Assembly: GCA_938010045.1 (NCBI GenBank)
Contig: CALLFZ010000003.1
Span: forward strand, 124,001 to 188,000
Reading direction: 5' to 3'
Length of the DNA stretch: 64,000 nucleotides
DNA from: an uncultured bacterium
GTDB taxonomy: Bacteria; Verrucomicrobiota; Kiritimatiellia; PWTM01
The notes under the pieces were generated by a model, which searched no databases, was not told where the DNA came from, and worked only from the letters and a program-made list of their open reading frames with translations. The position numbers and the translations under genes were made by a program. Of the stretch, positions 54,249-64,000 are shown piece after piece. Each line of letters opens with the position of its first letter. Position 1 is the first letter of the stretch.

Positions 54249-54995
54249 TCACGGCGCCGCGTCGCGCCGCGCAGCCCAGAGGATCGCCCGCCCGACGAGC
54301 GCCCGGAAAGCGGGATGAGAGTACGCCGTCTCACCATGACCGAGCTGGATGTAGACGACACGCCCGCGGTCCTCCTCGCGCACCCACGCGATCTGCGGGC
54401 TCGCGTTCGGGTGGGTGGTGGTGAGGAGCACGCGCACATCCGGCGCCACCCAGAGGCCGCCGTAGGTCTCGTCGTGAATTACGAAGTCCTCTAGCCCGCG
54501 GGTAATCGGGTGCTCGCGGTCGGCGATGTGGACCGGCACCTGCTCGCCGTGCGAAAAGGTGGATCGGGGGACGTCGCGGCCATCGATCGCCTCGGCTTTG
54601 AGCAGATACTTGCCGCCGATCAGCCGCGCATAGTCCGGGACGTCGGGGTGGGCGGCGATGGAGTGGTGAAGGGCGACGAGTCCAACGCCGCCCGCGATCA
54701 GATCGCGAAACGCGCGCACCTGTTCCGCGGTGCCCGCGCGGGCCATGTCGTAGCGTACAATCACATCGAACTCGCGATGGAGGCCGGGCTTGAGGCGTTC
54801 GAGGGCCTCAGGCAGGCGGGCGATCTCGAGCTGAATGCCCGGCAGCGTGCGCATCGTCTCGAAGAACGCATTGGTTCGAAAACCGTGTCCGCCGTACAGC
54901 AGCAGCGCCCGGACCGGCTCCGCGCCGTCCGCCGGCAACGCCGCCAGCAGCATTCCCGCCACCACGCTCCCGACGCCAACTCCTCGTCGCTTCAT
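54249..54995 (-). CDS. exported ThuA-like domain protein
   Basis: VRALLLYGGHGFRTNAFFETMRTLPG; DLIAGGVGLVALHHSIAAHPDVPDYARLIGGKYL; GRVVYIQLGHGETAYSHPAFRALVGRAILWAA. Confidence 0.88.
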   Translation of the reverse strand: MKRRGVGVGSVVAGMLLAALPADGAEPVRALLLYGGHGFRTNAFFETMRTLPGIQLEIARLPEALERLKPGLHREFDVIVRYDMARAGTAEQVRAFRDLIAGGVGLVALHHSIAAHPDVPDYARLIGGKYLLKAEAIDGRDVPRSTFSHGEQVPVHIADREHPITRGLEDFVIHDETYGGLWVAPDVRVLLTTTHPNASPQIAWVREEDRGRVVYIQLGHGETAYSHPAFRALVGRAILWAARRDAAP

Positions 54996-55213
54996 CGGCG
55001 ACCTCCGATAAGGGATGCCCGCGGAGATATTGCGACGCGGTGCCAGGTTGTTCAACTCAACTTGTCAACCCCTCCTCGGAACGTCGGGTCATCGGATCCG
55101 CGAAATGCGCGGCGTTCACTGGCGGATCGCCGGCATGGTTGCGGACGTGGGCCGCCCCGTGCGCCGCCGCGGATCGCGGACGGAGGGATGGGGCGGTATA
55201 GTGCCGGCGGGAG

Positions 55214-55627
55214 ATGAGCGGAATGAGCGGAAGAGCGGCAAAGGTCGAACCAGCGGTTCAGATCTCGGTGTTTGTTGAGAATCGACCGGGCGAATTGGCG
55301 GCGATCGCCGCCGAACTGGGCGCGCGGGGTATCAACATCCTCGCGCTCTGTCTCGCCGAGGGTATCGAGCACGGCTATGTGCGGCTGGTGGTGGATCGTC
55401 CGGAGGAGGCCGTCGCGGTGCTTACGGAGCGGCGGCACATGTTCTTCACGCGGGAAGTTGGCCTTGTGGAGCTTGAGCACCAGCCCGGCCGCCTTGGCGA
55501 ACGGCTCGGCGAATGGGGCCGGCAGGGTCGGAACGTGGAATACGCGTACACCGGCGTGACGGCGGAGGGGCGACCCTTCGTGGTTGTAAAGCTCGAGTCG
55601 CCGACTGAAGGTGCTGCGGCTCGCTGA
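55214..55627 (+). CDS. ACT domain protein
   Basis: QISVFVENRPGELAAIAAELGARGINILALCLAEGIEHGYVRLVVDRPEEAVAVL. Confidence 0.85.
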   Translation: MSGMSGRAAKVEPAVQISVFVENRPGELAAIAAELGARGINILALCLAEGIEHGYVRLVVDRPEEAVAVLTERRHMFFTREVGLVELEHQPGRLGERLGEWGRQGRNVEYAYTGVTAEGRPFVVVKLESPTEGAAAR

Positions 55628-55640
55628 GGGGGGCGGACGG

Positions 55641-56576
55641 GTGCGGATCGTGTTTTTCGGTTCGGGGCAGTTCGCGTGCCCGATTCTCGCCGCGCTGCTC
55701 GAGTCCGCCCCGCACGAGGTGGTGGGAGTGGTCACACGGCCGGCGCGCCCTGCCGGACGCGGGCGGCGGCCGACCCCATGCCCGGTGAGCGCGATGCTCG
55801 GGCCACGGAATGTGCCGATGCGCACGCCGGAGCGCGTGAACGCGCCGGAGGAGGTGGCCGCGATCGCGGAGTGGCGGCCGGACCTCTTCGTCGTAGCGGA
55901 CTACGGCGCGCTCCTGAAGCCCGCGCTGCTCGCGGTGCCGCGCCTCGGAGCGACCAACGTTCACCCATCACTGTTGCCGAAGTACCGTGGCGCGGCCCCG
56001 ATCGCGTGGGCGATCGCGAACGGAGAAACCGAAACGGGTGTGACGATCCAGTTCATGTCCGAGCGGACGGACGCGGGCGACATCATTCTGGCCGAGCGTG
56101 AACCGATCACACCGGAGGATACGGCCGCGACGCTGGAGCCGCGGCTTGCCGCCCTCGGCGCTCAGCTGATGCGCCGGGTGCTCGCGTATTTCGAGCGGCC
56201 GCCCGTGCCTCGGACGCCGCAGGATGAGGCCGCCGCGACGTATGCACCGAGGCTGAGCAAGGAGGATGGACGCCTGGACTGGGCCCGGCCGGCTGAGGAG
56301 TTGCGGAACCGCGTGCGGGGGTTTTACCCGTGGCCGCGCGCGTTCACGTGGCTGCCGGGCTCCCCACCGCGGCGGCTGCAGGTGTTGGCGGCGGCGGTCG
56401 AAGCGGGCGCGGGCGAGCCGGGCGTCGTGCTGGAGGTCGGAGGCACCGGGCTTCTGGTGGCGACGGGCAACGGCGCGTTGCGGTTGCTGCGCGTTCAGCC
56501 GGAGGGGCGCGGTGAGATGAGCGGAGGAGAATTCGCGCGAGGATGCCGGATGTCGGCGGGCGCGAAGCTCGGATAA
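55641..56576 (+). CDS. fmt: methionyl-tRNA formyltransferase
   Basis: VRIVFFGSGQFACPILAALLES; VVADYGALLKPALLAVPRLGATNVHPSLLPKYRGAAPIAWAIANGETETGVTIQFMSERTDAGDIILAE; GTG start. Confidence 0.96.
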   Translation: MRIVFFGSGQFACPILAALLESAPHEVVGVVTRPARPAGRGRRPTPCPVSAMLGPRNVPMRTPERVNAPEEVAAIAEWRPDLFVVADYGALLKPALLAVPRLGATNVHPSLLPKYRGAAPIAWAIANGETETGVTIQFMSERTDAGDIILAEREPITPEDTAATLEPRLAALGAQLMRRVLAYFERPPVPRTPQDEAAATYAPRLSKEDGRLDWARPAEELRNRVRGFYPWPRAFTWLPGSPPRRLQVLAAAVEAGAGEPGVVLEVGGTGLLVATGNGALRLLRVQPEGRGEMSGGEFARGCRMSAGAKLG

Positions 56577-59017
56577 CTGGCTGCGCCGGGACTGGGCATC
56601 TCGAGCGGTTCGGCGTTGTCCTCCTCGGGTTCCTCCTCGGCTTCGGAAAACGGCGGGGCGGCCAGGGGGGTGAGCCGTCGCAGCTCCCGCTCGCGCCGCC
56701 GTTCGATATCTTCGGCTTGCCGCCGCAGCGGAACGAGGTCCACGCCGCGCTGTTCGAGTTTGGCGCGGATCGTGTCGTTCGTGGACTCGAGCACCCACGC
56801 GCGTGACCAGTAGCCGATGGCCTCCGCCTCGCGGCCGAGTCGCGCGGCGACGTCGCCGAGGTGGTCGAGCACGGTCGGGTCCTCCTCGGGCAGCGCGGCG
56901 AGGGCGCGCCGCAGTTCCGTTTCCGCCTCGGCGTAGCGGCCCTGCTGGTAATAGATCCAGCCGAGGGTGTCGAGGAAGGCGCCGTTGTTGGGCTGGCGCC
57001 GGAGCGCCTCTCGTACGTAGTGCAGGGCGGTATCCAACCGTTCGCCGCGTTCGGCCCACATATAGGCGAGGTAATTCCACGCCTCGGCGAGGTCGGGGTT
57101 CATTCGCAATGCCGTTTCGATCCGTTCTTCCGCCTCGGCGCGCCGCCCCATGCGTTCGAGCGCGTTGCCATAGGAGAAGTGGAACTGCTCGGTGAGCAGA
57201 TCGGCGCCGTTCTCGATCTGCAGCGCACGGGCCTCGGCTTGGGCAAACATCTCGACGGCGCGCTCGAAGCGTTCGGTCATCAGCGCGTGCACAGCGTGGT
57301 ACATGGGCACCAGTGGATCGTCCGGCCACAGCCGGGCGAGTTCGGTGAACGTCGCCTCTGTGGGTTCGTGGTCGCGCAGACGACGCCCGATGTCGTAGGC
57401 GAGACGCACAAACAGATCGACCGCGGTCGGCGGTGGGTCCCAGATTTCGGCGAGGCGGCGCGCGGCGAGGGCGGCGCGGTCCTGATACTGCAGCGCCAGC
57501 GCCTGCTCAATTTTCACGAGCAGCCGGCCGCGTACGTCTTCGGCGGGAAGGCGCGATTCGATCTCCTCATAGGTGCGGAGCGCCTCGGCGAAACGACGGT
57601 CGAGCATCAACAGCGTTGCGCGGGCGCGCAGGAGAGCGGGGTGATCAGGCAAGCGTTGGAGCCCTTCCTCGAGCCTCCGGTGCGCAGTCTCGGCGCGCCC
57701 CTCCTCCCAGTCCAGCGCAGCGAGCCGCACATACGGAGCTGCGTCTGCCGGACCTTCGGCACCCACCAACGCCTCCAGTTCCGTGCGCCCAGCCTCGGTC
57801 TGGCCCATCGCGAGTCGGAGTTCGGCGAGCACATGACGCACGAGACGGCCGACGGCGGGATCCGAGCGCAGGGATTCGAGGCGGCGGATCACATCGTTGG
57901 TGTTGCCGTGGGCGACGAGGCGTTGCGCGAGCCGCGCGCGGACGGCCATGTCATCTTGCGGCAGCCGTCCGAGGGTCCGCACCGCCTCCTCCACATCTCC
58001 GAGCAGGAGCAGGGCGCGCCCGAGGGTGGCGATCCCGCGCCATGGCGGCGGGTTCTGTTCGGCGAGCGGGCGCAGCAAGGCGGCAGCGCGTTCCTGATCT
58101 CGTTTCGCCGCGGCCGGATCCGCCGCCCGTTCCGCCCTTTGGAGCAAAGCCTCCGCGTGCGATACGGTCCAGCGAGGGTCGCCCTGTGCGCTCATAGTCT
58201 CGAGCACGGCGATGGCCGCATCGGTCTCGTTGCGGGCGAGACGAAGCCGGACCAGTCGGGTCGCGATGTCGGGTTGGCCGGGGTCCCGTCGCCAGAGCGT
58301 GTCGAGGATACGCAGCGCCGCGTCGGGATCCCCCAGCGCCACATACACGTCGGCGGCCATGCGCATCGCCTCCGGTGAGTTGGTGGCGAGGCCGACGATC
58401 GAATCGAGCATCGCGCGGGAATCGTGCGCGAGGGGCGAATTCGTCTCGGCCGTGCGGTATCTCGAGGCGAGGCGACCGGCCGCACGGATCAGCTCCGGCG
58501 GCGGCGGTGCGGCGGCCGCGGTGCGGCGCAACACCGCGAACGCCTCACGAGGCTGATTCTGGTCCGCCCGCAGTTCGGCCAGCAGCGCCGCGAGCTCGGC
58601 ATCGGCGGGACGGCGAGCCAATCCGGTTTCGAGCACGCGGGCGCCGTCGTCGTATCGGCCCTGGGTCGCATAGATCACGGCCAGCAGCGTGACGATGTCT
58701 CGATGACCCGGATGCCGGCGCTGGAATTGCTCAAGCGTCGCGAGCGCGGCCGGTACGTCGCGGCGACTCCACTGTAACCGCGCGAGATCCCGGACCGGCG
58801 CCGCCGCCGAGGGGTCAAGTTCAATTGCGCGCCGCAGCCGTTGCTCCGCTTCGATGGGCGCCTCGTTGCCCAGCGCGAGCACGGCTGAACCGTAGGCCGC
58901 CAACGCCGCCGGATCGGGCTGGCGGAGACCGCTCGGTGGGGAGGCGCACCCGGCGATCCATACAGTCGCCGTCGTCGCGATCGCGCAGATCCACGGCCCC
59001 GTGGGAATGGAGCTCAT
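56495..59017 (-). CDS. large TPR lipoprotein
   Basis: Lipobox VWIAGCASPPS; many TPR units across about 840 aa. Confidence 0.82.
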   Translation of the reverse strand: MSSIPTGPWICAIATTATVWIAGCASPPSGLRQPDPAALAAYGSAVLALGNEAPIEAEQRLRRAIELDPSAAAPVRDLARLQWSRRDVPAALATLEQFQRRHPGHRDIVTLLAVIYATQGRYDDGARVLETGLARRPADAELAALLAELRADQNQPREAFAVLRRTAAAAPPPPELIRAAGRLASRYRTAETNSPLAHDSRAMLDSIVGLATNSPEAMRMAADVYVALGDPDAALRILDTLWRRDPGQPDIATRLVRLRLARNETDAAIAVLETMSAQGDPRWTVSHAEALLQRAERAADPAAAKRDQERAAALLRPLAEQNPPPWRGIATLGRALLLLGDVEEAVRTLGRLPQDDMAVRARLAQRLVAHGNTNDVIRRLESLRSDPAVGRLVRHVLAELRLAMGQTEAGRTELEALVGAEGPADAAPYVRLAALDWEEGRAETAHRRLEEGLQRLPDHPALLRARATLLMLDRRFAEALRTYEEIESRLPAEDVRGRLLVKIEQALALQYQDRAALAARRLAEIWDPPPTAVDLFVRLAYDIGRRLRDHEPTEATFTELARLWPDDPLVPMYHAVHALMTERFERAVEMFAQAEARALQIENGADLLTEQFHFSYGNALERMGRRAEAEERIETALRMNPDLAEAWNYLAYMWAERGERLDTALHYVREALRRQPNNGAFLDTLGWIYYQQGRYAEAETELRRALAALPEEDPTVLDHLGDVAARLGREAEAIGYWSRAWVLESTNDTIRAKLEQRGVDLVPLRRQAEDIERRRERELRRLTPLAAPPFSEAEEEPEEDNAEPLEMPSPGAASYPSFAPADIRHPRANSPPLISPRPSG

Positions 59018-59043
59018 CGCCGGCCGGCGGAGCCCAGGCGCGG

Positions 59044-59133
59044 TCAGTTCTTTTTGTGGCGCATGAGACGGCGGCGCTTGCGCTGCTTGTGCTTGTTCAT
59101 TTTCTTGCGCCGCTTCTTTTTGATGCTGCCCAT
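59044..59133 (-). CDS. AURKAIP1/COX24-like 29-aa basic protein
   Basis: MGSIKKKRRKKMNKHKQRKRRRLMRHKKN, matching the known bacterial COX24-type peptide pattern. Confidence 0.82.
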   Translation of the reverse strand: MGSIKKKRRKKMNKHKQRKRRRLMRHKKN

Positions 59134-59171
59134 GGATTCCTCGTTGCACTCCGGTTCACGCGGATCGCGCC

Positions 59172-60065
59172 TCACGGCACGATCTTGTTCAACCCGATCT
59201 CGATAATACCCTCGGCCCCTGCGGCCTTCAATGCGGGCACCAACTCGCGGACGTCTCGCTCCTCGACGACCGTTTCGACCGAACGCCACTGTTCGTCGCT
59301 GAGGCGGCTTACGGTGGGAGCGTGCAGAGCGGGGAGCCGGCTCAACACCGCATCCAGGCGGTCGGCGGGCACGTTGAGCTTCAGCAGCACGCGGCCCTGG
59401 GCGCGGAGCACGCCTTGCAACAGCATCGCGATCTGCTCGATTTTTCGCCGCTTCCACGGATCGCCCCACGCCGCGCGGTTCGCGATCATCCGCGTGGTGG
59501 ACTCCAGCACGGTGTCCACGATCCGCAGACGGTTCGCGCGCAGCGAAGAGCCGCTTTCGGTGAGCTCGACGATGGCATCCACGAGTTCCGGCGCCTTAAC
59601 CTCCGTGGCGCCCCAGGAGAACTCGACGTTGGCGTGCACACCGTGGCGTTCGAGATACCGACGAGTGAGGCCGACCGCTTCGGTCGCGATGCGCCGACCC
59701 TCCAGATCGCGAACGGAGCGGATCGGCGAATCCTCGGGCACGGCCAGCACCCATCGGACCGAGCGGAACCCGCGTTTGGCGTAGCATAGTTCGCACACTT
59801 CGATCACGTCGGAGCCGTTCTCCTGGATCCAGTCGTATCCCGTGATGCCGGCATCCAGATGCCCATGTTCAACGTAGCGGCTAATTTCCTGCGCGCGGAT
59901 CAGGCGGGCGCTGATTTCATCGTCATCGACATGAGGAATGTAGGAGCGCTCCGTCGCGCGGATCGGGAAACCGGCCTTTTCGAACAGCGCGAACGTGGCC
60001 TCCTGGAGGCTGCCTTTCGGCAGCCCGAGCTTCAGCACTCGTCGGGGTTCGTGTTGCTGATTCAT
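59172..60065 (-). CDS. hisG: ATP phosphoribosyltransferase (long form)
   Basis: [58 protein letters not shown]-terminal ACT-like domain. Confidence 0.94.
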   Translation of the reverse strand: MNQQHEPRRVLKLGLPKGSLQEATFALFEKAGFPIRATERSYIPHVDDDEISARLIRAQEISRYVEHGHLDAGITGYDWIQENGSDVIEVCELCYAKRGFRSVRWVLAVPEDSPIRSVRDLEGRRIATEAVGLTRRYLERHGVHANVEFSWGATEVKAPELVDAIVELTESGSSLRANRLRIVDTVLESTTRMIANRAAWGDPWKRRKIEQIAMLLQGVLRAQGRVLLKLNVPADRLDAVLSRLPALHAPTVSRLSDEQWRSVETVVEERDVRELVPALKAAGAEGIIEIGLNKIVP

Positions 60066-60131
60066 CGTTGTCTCCCGGCCGTCCCCAGGGGCGCGACCGG
60101 CCGCGCAGAGTGCGCCGCCGTTTCCGGATTG

Positions 60132-60740
60132 TCAAACTCGCCGCACCCGCCGTCCCTCGATCCGTAGCCGTCCGCGGGCGAGAAGGTCGAGCGCCTCCGG
60201 GTAGGCGATATGCTCCTGCTCTTGAATGCGTGCGTGCAGAGTGTCCGGAGTGTCGTCATCCAGCACGGGCACCGTGCGCTGTACGATAATGGGGCCGGTG
60301 TCCATGCCCTCGTCCACAAAGTGCACCGTGCACCCGGTCACGCGCACGCCGTACTCGAGGGCCTGTTGCCACGCCCGCAGACCCGGGAAGGCGGGCAGCA
60401 GGGACGGGTGGATGTTCACAATGCGCCCGGGATAGGCGGAGATGAGGCCGCGCTTGAGCATTCGCATGAAGCCCGCCAGCGCGATCGTGTCGGCGCCGTG
60501 CGCGCGCAAGCGCTCCAGCAATCGTTGCTCCGCCTCGCCCTCCACCTTTGTGCGCCACGGGCCGCAGTCCACGAACTCGGCCGGAAGGCCGGCGCGCCGG
60601 GCGCGTTCGAGGATGAATGCCTCGGGCACGTCCGAAATCACGCAGACAATCCGCGCCGCGAGACGCCCCTCCTCGATGGCTTCAAAAATCGACTGAAAAT
60701 TGCTTCCCTTGCCGGAACCCAGTACAGCCAACGAAAGCAT
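60132..60740 (-). CDS. purN: phosphoribosylglycinamide formyltransferase
   Basis: LAVLGSGKGSNFQSIFEAIEEG; IALAGFMRMLKRGLISAYPGRIVNIHPSLLPAFPGLRAWQQALEYGVRVTGCTVHFVDEGMDTGPII. Confidence 0.96.
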   Translation of the reverse strand: MLSLAVLGSGKGSNFQSIFEAIEEGRLAARIVCVISDVPEAFILERARRAGLPAEFVDCGPWRTKVEGEAEQRLLERLRAHGADTIALAGFMRMLKRGLISAYPGRIVNIHPSLLPAFPGLRAWQQALEYGVRVTGCTVHFVDEGMDTGPIIVQRTVPVLDDDTPDTLHARIQEQEHIAYPEALDLLARGRLRIEGRRVRRV

Positions 60741-60758
60741 CAGCGTCCTCCTCTGCTT

Positions 60759-61514
60759 TCACGGCGGTTCATCGTCGTTGGGAGCCGCGACACTGTCGGC
60801 ACCGTCGCGAAACAGGTCGGCGGCGTCGGGGCGGGGGCCGGGGAACAACTCCGCGAGCGCCTCGGAGGGCGAGCGCCCGAACAGCTGCTCCACTTGTTCG
60901 AATGCGGCGCGAGAATAGCGCAGGACGCCCTCCAGCCGCCCCGTCGTGGTGTCTTCCACGACGAAATCCACATCCGTGGGGCTGCCATCCGCCGGCGGGC
61001 CGGCAAACCTCAGGCGGTGGCGAGCCGGATCGAGGCGTTTCGGATTGCGAGACAACACCATGTATTTCACGTATTCAACGAGTCGCTCATCCAAGCCGGC
61101 CTCGGCCACAAAGATGCGCTCCACGAACTCGCGGCGGTCGAAGGCCAGCAACAGTCGTAGCGGAATGCCGCCAGCGTGCTGCTCAATGTGCGATTCGAGG
61201 AGCTTGAACTCCGCATGAACGCGCTCAGGTTCACGCGCACCCTCCGGCGCCCACCACACCGCAAACCCCCGACCGGGATCGAGATAGAGGACGGGCTTGT
61301 CCACGCGAAACGAGAGCTCGCACGTCGGGCACTGCACAACGTTGAGCCGGTTACCCATCACCTCGTCGCGCGCCAAGGGCCGGTCGGCGACGTTGACCGA
61401 GTCCCAGAGCTCGACGTCGAACTCGTCGGAGCAGCGGGGGCAGCGGATCCTATGTGTTCGGCTGGCTGACACAATCCTCAATTCTCGTTCATCGCCGTCC
61501 GCCGGCCAAGCCAC
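60759..61514 (-). CDS. CpXC domain protein
   Basis: IRCPRCSDEFDVELWDSVNVADRPLARDEVMGNRLNVVQCPTCELSFRVDKPVLYLD; true start may be downstream. Confidence 0.82.
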   Translation of the reverse strand: MAWPADGDERELRIVSASRTHRIRCPRCSDEFDVELWDSVNVADRPLARDEVMGNRLNVVQCPTCELSFRVDKPVLYLDPGRGFAVWWAPEGAREPERVHAEFKLLESHIEQHAGGIPLRLLLAFDRREFVERIFVAEAGLDERLVEYVKYMVLSRNPKRLDPARHRLRFAGPPADGSPTDVDFVVEDTTTGRLEGVLRYSRAAFEQVEQLFGRSPSEALAELFPGPRPDAADLFRDGADSVAAPNDDEPP

Positions 61515-62247
61515 TGGGCAGCGGAGACAAGCTACCCTGGGGAGGGACGCCCCACGAGCCGTTTTGGAGAAAACGGATGGTTCGTCGAATCACCTCTTCA
61601 TCAAACATGATCCACGTGTGCGAGCAAGGAACCGCGACAAATCCCTTCATGCCGGGCACCACGGTCCGCGCGACAGCGACCTTGCCGTCGTCGGGGCCGG
61701 GGATCCACGTCGAAAACCATGGATTCAGGCTCGAACGCCCCGCGATCACGCCCAGCTCGAAACCAACCGGGCCGAGACGGCGCACGATTGAGTCATCCGA
61801 AGTGCCAAGGGCGCCGCCGGCAGGGCCCAGAATACGGCGACCGAAGGCCGAGCTGGCGAGTCGGTCGGCGAGTTCAGAGCCCGCGCTGGGCGGCGCGAGC
61901 ATCACGACGCGTCCGATTCGGGCCTCCGGATGGCGCTCGACATAGATGCGCAGCACCACGCCGCCCATCGAGTGTGTGACCGCGTGGACCGGTGAACCAC
62001 CCGCGGCGGCGGCGCGGATGACGGGATCGAGCCGCTCGGCAAGGCGCTCCAAGGTCTCCTCGCGCGACGGATATTCGAAGCATATTGTGCGAAAGCCGGA
62101 TTCTTCGAGCCGCCGCGCGAACCATCTCATGGAATTGGAGGTGCGGCCGAGCCCGTGGATGAGCACAACGGGCTCGCGCTCCGCCGCCGGCGATGGCGCC
62201 GCCCAGAGGAGGGCCGCCACCACCATCCACCGGTTGGCGCGCTTCAT
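61489..62247 (-). CDS. alpha/beta hydrolase (lipase/esterase)
   Basis: PVVLIHGLGRTSNSMRWFARRLEESGFR; VHAVTHSMGGVVLRIYVERH (GxSxG-type nucleophile elbow). Confidence 0.88.
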   Translation of the reverse strand: MKRANRWMVVAALLWAAPSPAAEREPVVLIHGLGRTSNSMRWFARRLEESGFRTICFEYPSREETLERLAERLDPVIRAAAAGGSPVHAVTHSMGGVVLRIYVERHPEARIGRVVMLAPPSAGSELADRLASSAFGRRILGPAGGALGTSDDSIVRRLGPVGFELGVIAGRSSLNPWFSTWIPGPDDGKVAVARTVVPGMKGFVAVPCSHTWIMFDEEVIRRTIRFLQNGSWGVPPQGSLSPLPSGLAGGRR

Positions 62248-62693
62248 GTTGCCTTAGTCACTGGCCAAGCAACCCCGCCAGATTGTACACAACTTCGGCG
62301 CCGCCCGCGCGAGCGTTTTGGGATCAAGCTCCCGCGCAACATTGAGCTCCTTGTTCTCGCCAATAGGGGGCGGAGCGCGGATGTGGGCGGATTCGGATGC
62401 TCGTGAGGAATCGAACGGATCAAACGGGTGAGCGGCCACCCATCTGTCGGGTGGCCACCTGTGGGTGGACAACCGTTGGCGAGATTTATGATGTTCACGG
62501 CCTCGGGCTGAATGCCGAAGTTCGCGAGGCTCAGGGGCGATCCCTCTGAGGACACTGCGGCGCGAGCAGATCCGATTCCGTCGGGGTTGCAAACGCCTCG
62601 AGAATGAGGGAGGCTACTCTGCGAGACTCGTGGCATGGGTGACGGCGGCCGTTTGGGAGTTGAGGTGCGAATCGCACCACGAGGGTCCGATCG

Positions 62694-64000
62694 ATGAAGC
62701 GACGAGCGTTCGCCGAGGTGGGGCTGACTGTGTTCGCGTGGGTGTCGGTCGGGTTGGCCCAGACGACGTACAACTGGGTTTCGCTGAGCGGTGGAACGTA
62801 TTCGTGGACCGACACCGCCAACTGGGACCTTGGGGCCTATCCGAACGGAGCGGGCGACGTCGCGCGGTTCGTCGGCGATTACGTCGTCGCCAACATGACC
62901 GTCACGATGCCCCCGTACGCGGATGTGCCAGGGTTCACCCTGCACGGCCTGGTGTTCAGCGATACGGTCGCGTCGCACGATCTGGTGCTCTCGACGGCGG
63001 CTCAGAACCTGAGTTTTGCCGCTTTGGGCGGCAACAATCCTTACATCTCGAACACCAATCGCTCCTTGACCATCTGGCCAACTGTGACCGTGAATGGCGT
63101 GACCGCGAATCTGATTCCGCGCGGCTCACAGCTCATGTTTCGCGGGCCCGTCGTCGGGAACGGGACCTTGATCTCGATGGGGACGGCGGGAGTGGAGCTC
63201 TTCGGGGCGGCGAACTCGAACTTTACGGGCACGATCATCGTCTCCAACGCAGCCGGCGTGGATGCGCGCGGAGGTGCGCCACAATCGTACTGGCTGCTCG
63301 GCGACACCAACGGCGCTACCGAAGTGTACGGGACGGGCTACGTCCGTCTGCTCCGGGATGCGTTCGGCTCGACCGCAATGGCGACGAACGCGGAGCCGGT
63401 GCACGTTTACGGTGTCCATGCGAACGGCTCGGTCCGGTTCTACGCGAACAGCAACGCGTTGTATCTGGGCGCGATCACGCTGCACACCAACGGCGTTATC
63501 AACTACAGCTCATGGTTTTCGAACGCGGACGCGCCCGTGGGCGCGATCCGGCATTTCTACTTCAATGGCGCGATCGTGCAGGATGACATCGGCTACGATC
63601 GCAATCTGCACATTCTGAGGAGCGACGCCACCGCCGCGTCGGGGACCGGCACGTTGACGCGTCTGAGCCACTTCGTGCTGCTGTCGCAGGTCTCCCACGA
63701 GGGCTACACCCATATTGCCAACGACCGTGACACCGCGCAGACCGGGAGCGACGTCCTGCAGTTCGCCTCGTGGTTGCGGCTGACCAACGGCAACGACCGG
63801 CTGCCGACGGGAACGACCGTCTATCTAGGCGGCCGTTTGAACGCCGGGACGCCCAGCAGCCCGGTGTGGGTCGGCGGTACTGGTTCGGTCGGCATCCTGC
63901 TGCTGGCCGGAGTGAGCCAGGAGCTGGCGGGACTAATGGCTCATGGCACGGGCACTTTGAACCGCGTCATCAACTACCATCCGACCGACAGCAGCACGCT
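62694..64000 (+). CDS. autotransporter-associated beta-strand repeat-like exported protein (partial, runs off the right edge)
   Basis: ATG at 62694 opens a frame with no stop to the window end: MKRRAFAEVGLTVFAWVSVGLAQTTYNWVSLSGGTYSWTDTANWDLGAYPNGAGDVARF…; missing from the ORF track. Confidence 0.75.
   Translation, partial: MKRRAFAEVGLTVFAWVSVGLAQTTYNWVSLSGGTYSWTDTANWDLGAYPNGAGDVARFVGDYVVANMTVTMPPYADVPGFTLHGLVFSDTVASHDLVLSTAAQNLSFAALGGNNPYISNTNRSLTIWPTVTVNGVTANLIPRGSQLMFRGPVVGNGTLISMGTAGVELFGAANSNFTGTIIVSNAAGVDARGGAPQSYWLLGDTNGATEVYGTGYVRLLRDAFGSTAMATNAEPVHVYGVHANGSVRFYANSNALYLGAITLHTNGVINYSSWFSNADAPVGAIRHFYFNGAIVQDDIGYDRNLHILRSDATAASGTGTLTRLSHFVLLSQVSHEGYTHIANDRDTAQTGSDVLQFASWLRLTNGNDRLPTGTTVYLGGRLNAGTPSSPVWVGGTGSVGILLLAGVSQELAGLMAHGTGTLNRVINYHPTDSST

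Noticed and set aside
56861-58378. 505-aa plus-strand ORF opposite the TPR lipoprotein
   Set aside because: Antisense shadow; the minus-strand reading has clear TPR periodicity.

Overview
A 64 kb, GC-rich, gene-dense bacterial chromosomal window. It has a Gram-negative housekeeping gene set (waaA, FtsH/FolP/CdaA, topA, HisG) with H-x-DG-type pseudopilin and autotransporter-strand-like genes. I infer a PVC-type organism, possibly Kiritimatiellota, but this is untested. About 55 CDS are supportable, many in operons with 4-nt ATGA overlaps, plus two tRNAs: Arg-CCT and Thr-TGT, both on the minus strand. Recognisable loci: waaA-glpD-SDR39U1-DTW; ftsH-folP-cdaA-cdaR-TPR; araB; an orphan hypF; a S41 protease; a broken GH78-like glycosidase; panE-mmuM with a divergent mtaD-like deaminase; three overlapping coiled-coil/TPR genes; rlmB; gmd-rmd; bS21; gap-pgk; malic enzyme; aroB-hypothetical-dprA-topA-PHP; ACT-fmt; hisG-purN. 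The most unusual content is non-coding. (1) Two repeat clusters (about 18.6-19.3 kb and 38.4-39.3 kb) are built from the same modules in the same order but inverted relative to each other. The modules are GGGGACAGGCAC units, a GTAGCTCCGGCGCTCCGCCGCCGGAGC hairpin and a shared 60-150 nt core. They resemble a composite REP/MITE-like element without its own transposase. (2) A dispersed palindrome, (C)GTCCAANNNTTGGAC(G), occurs only between genes. (3) A large autotransporter-like ORF (62694 to the window edge) and a partial CDS at the left edge are missing from the supplied ORF track. No CRISPR array, prophage, rRNA or recognisable defence system was found.
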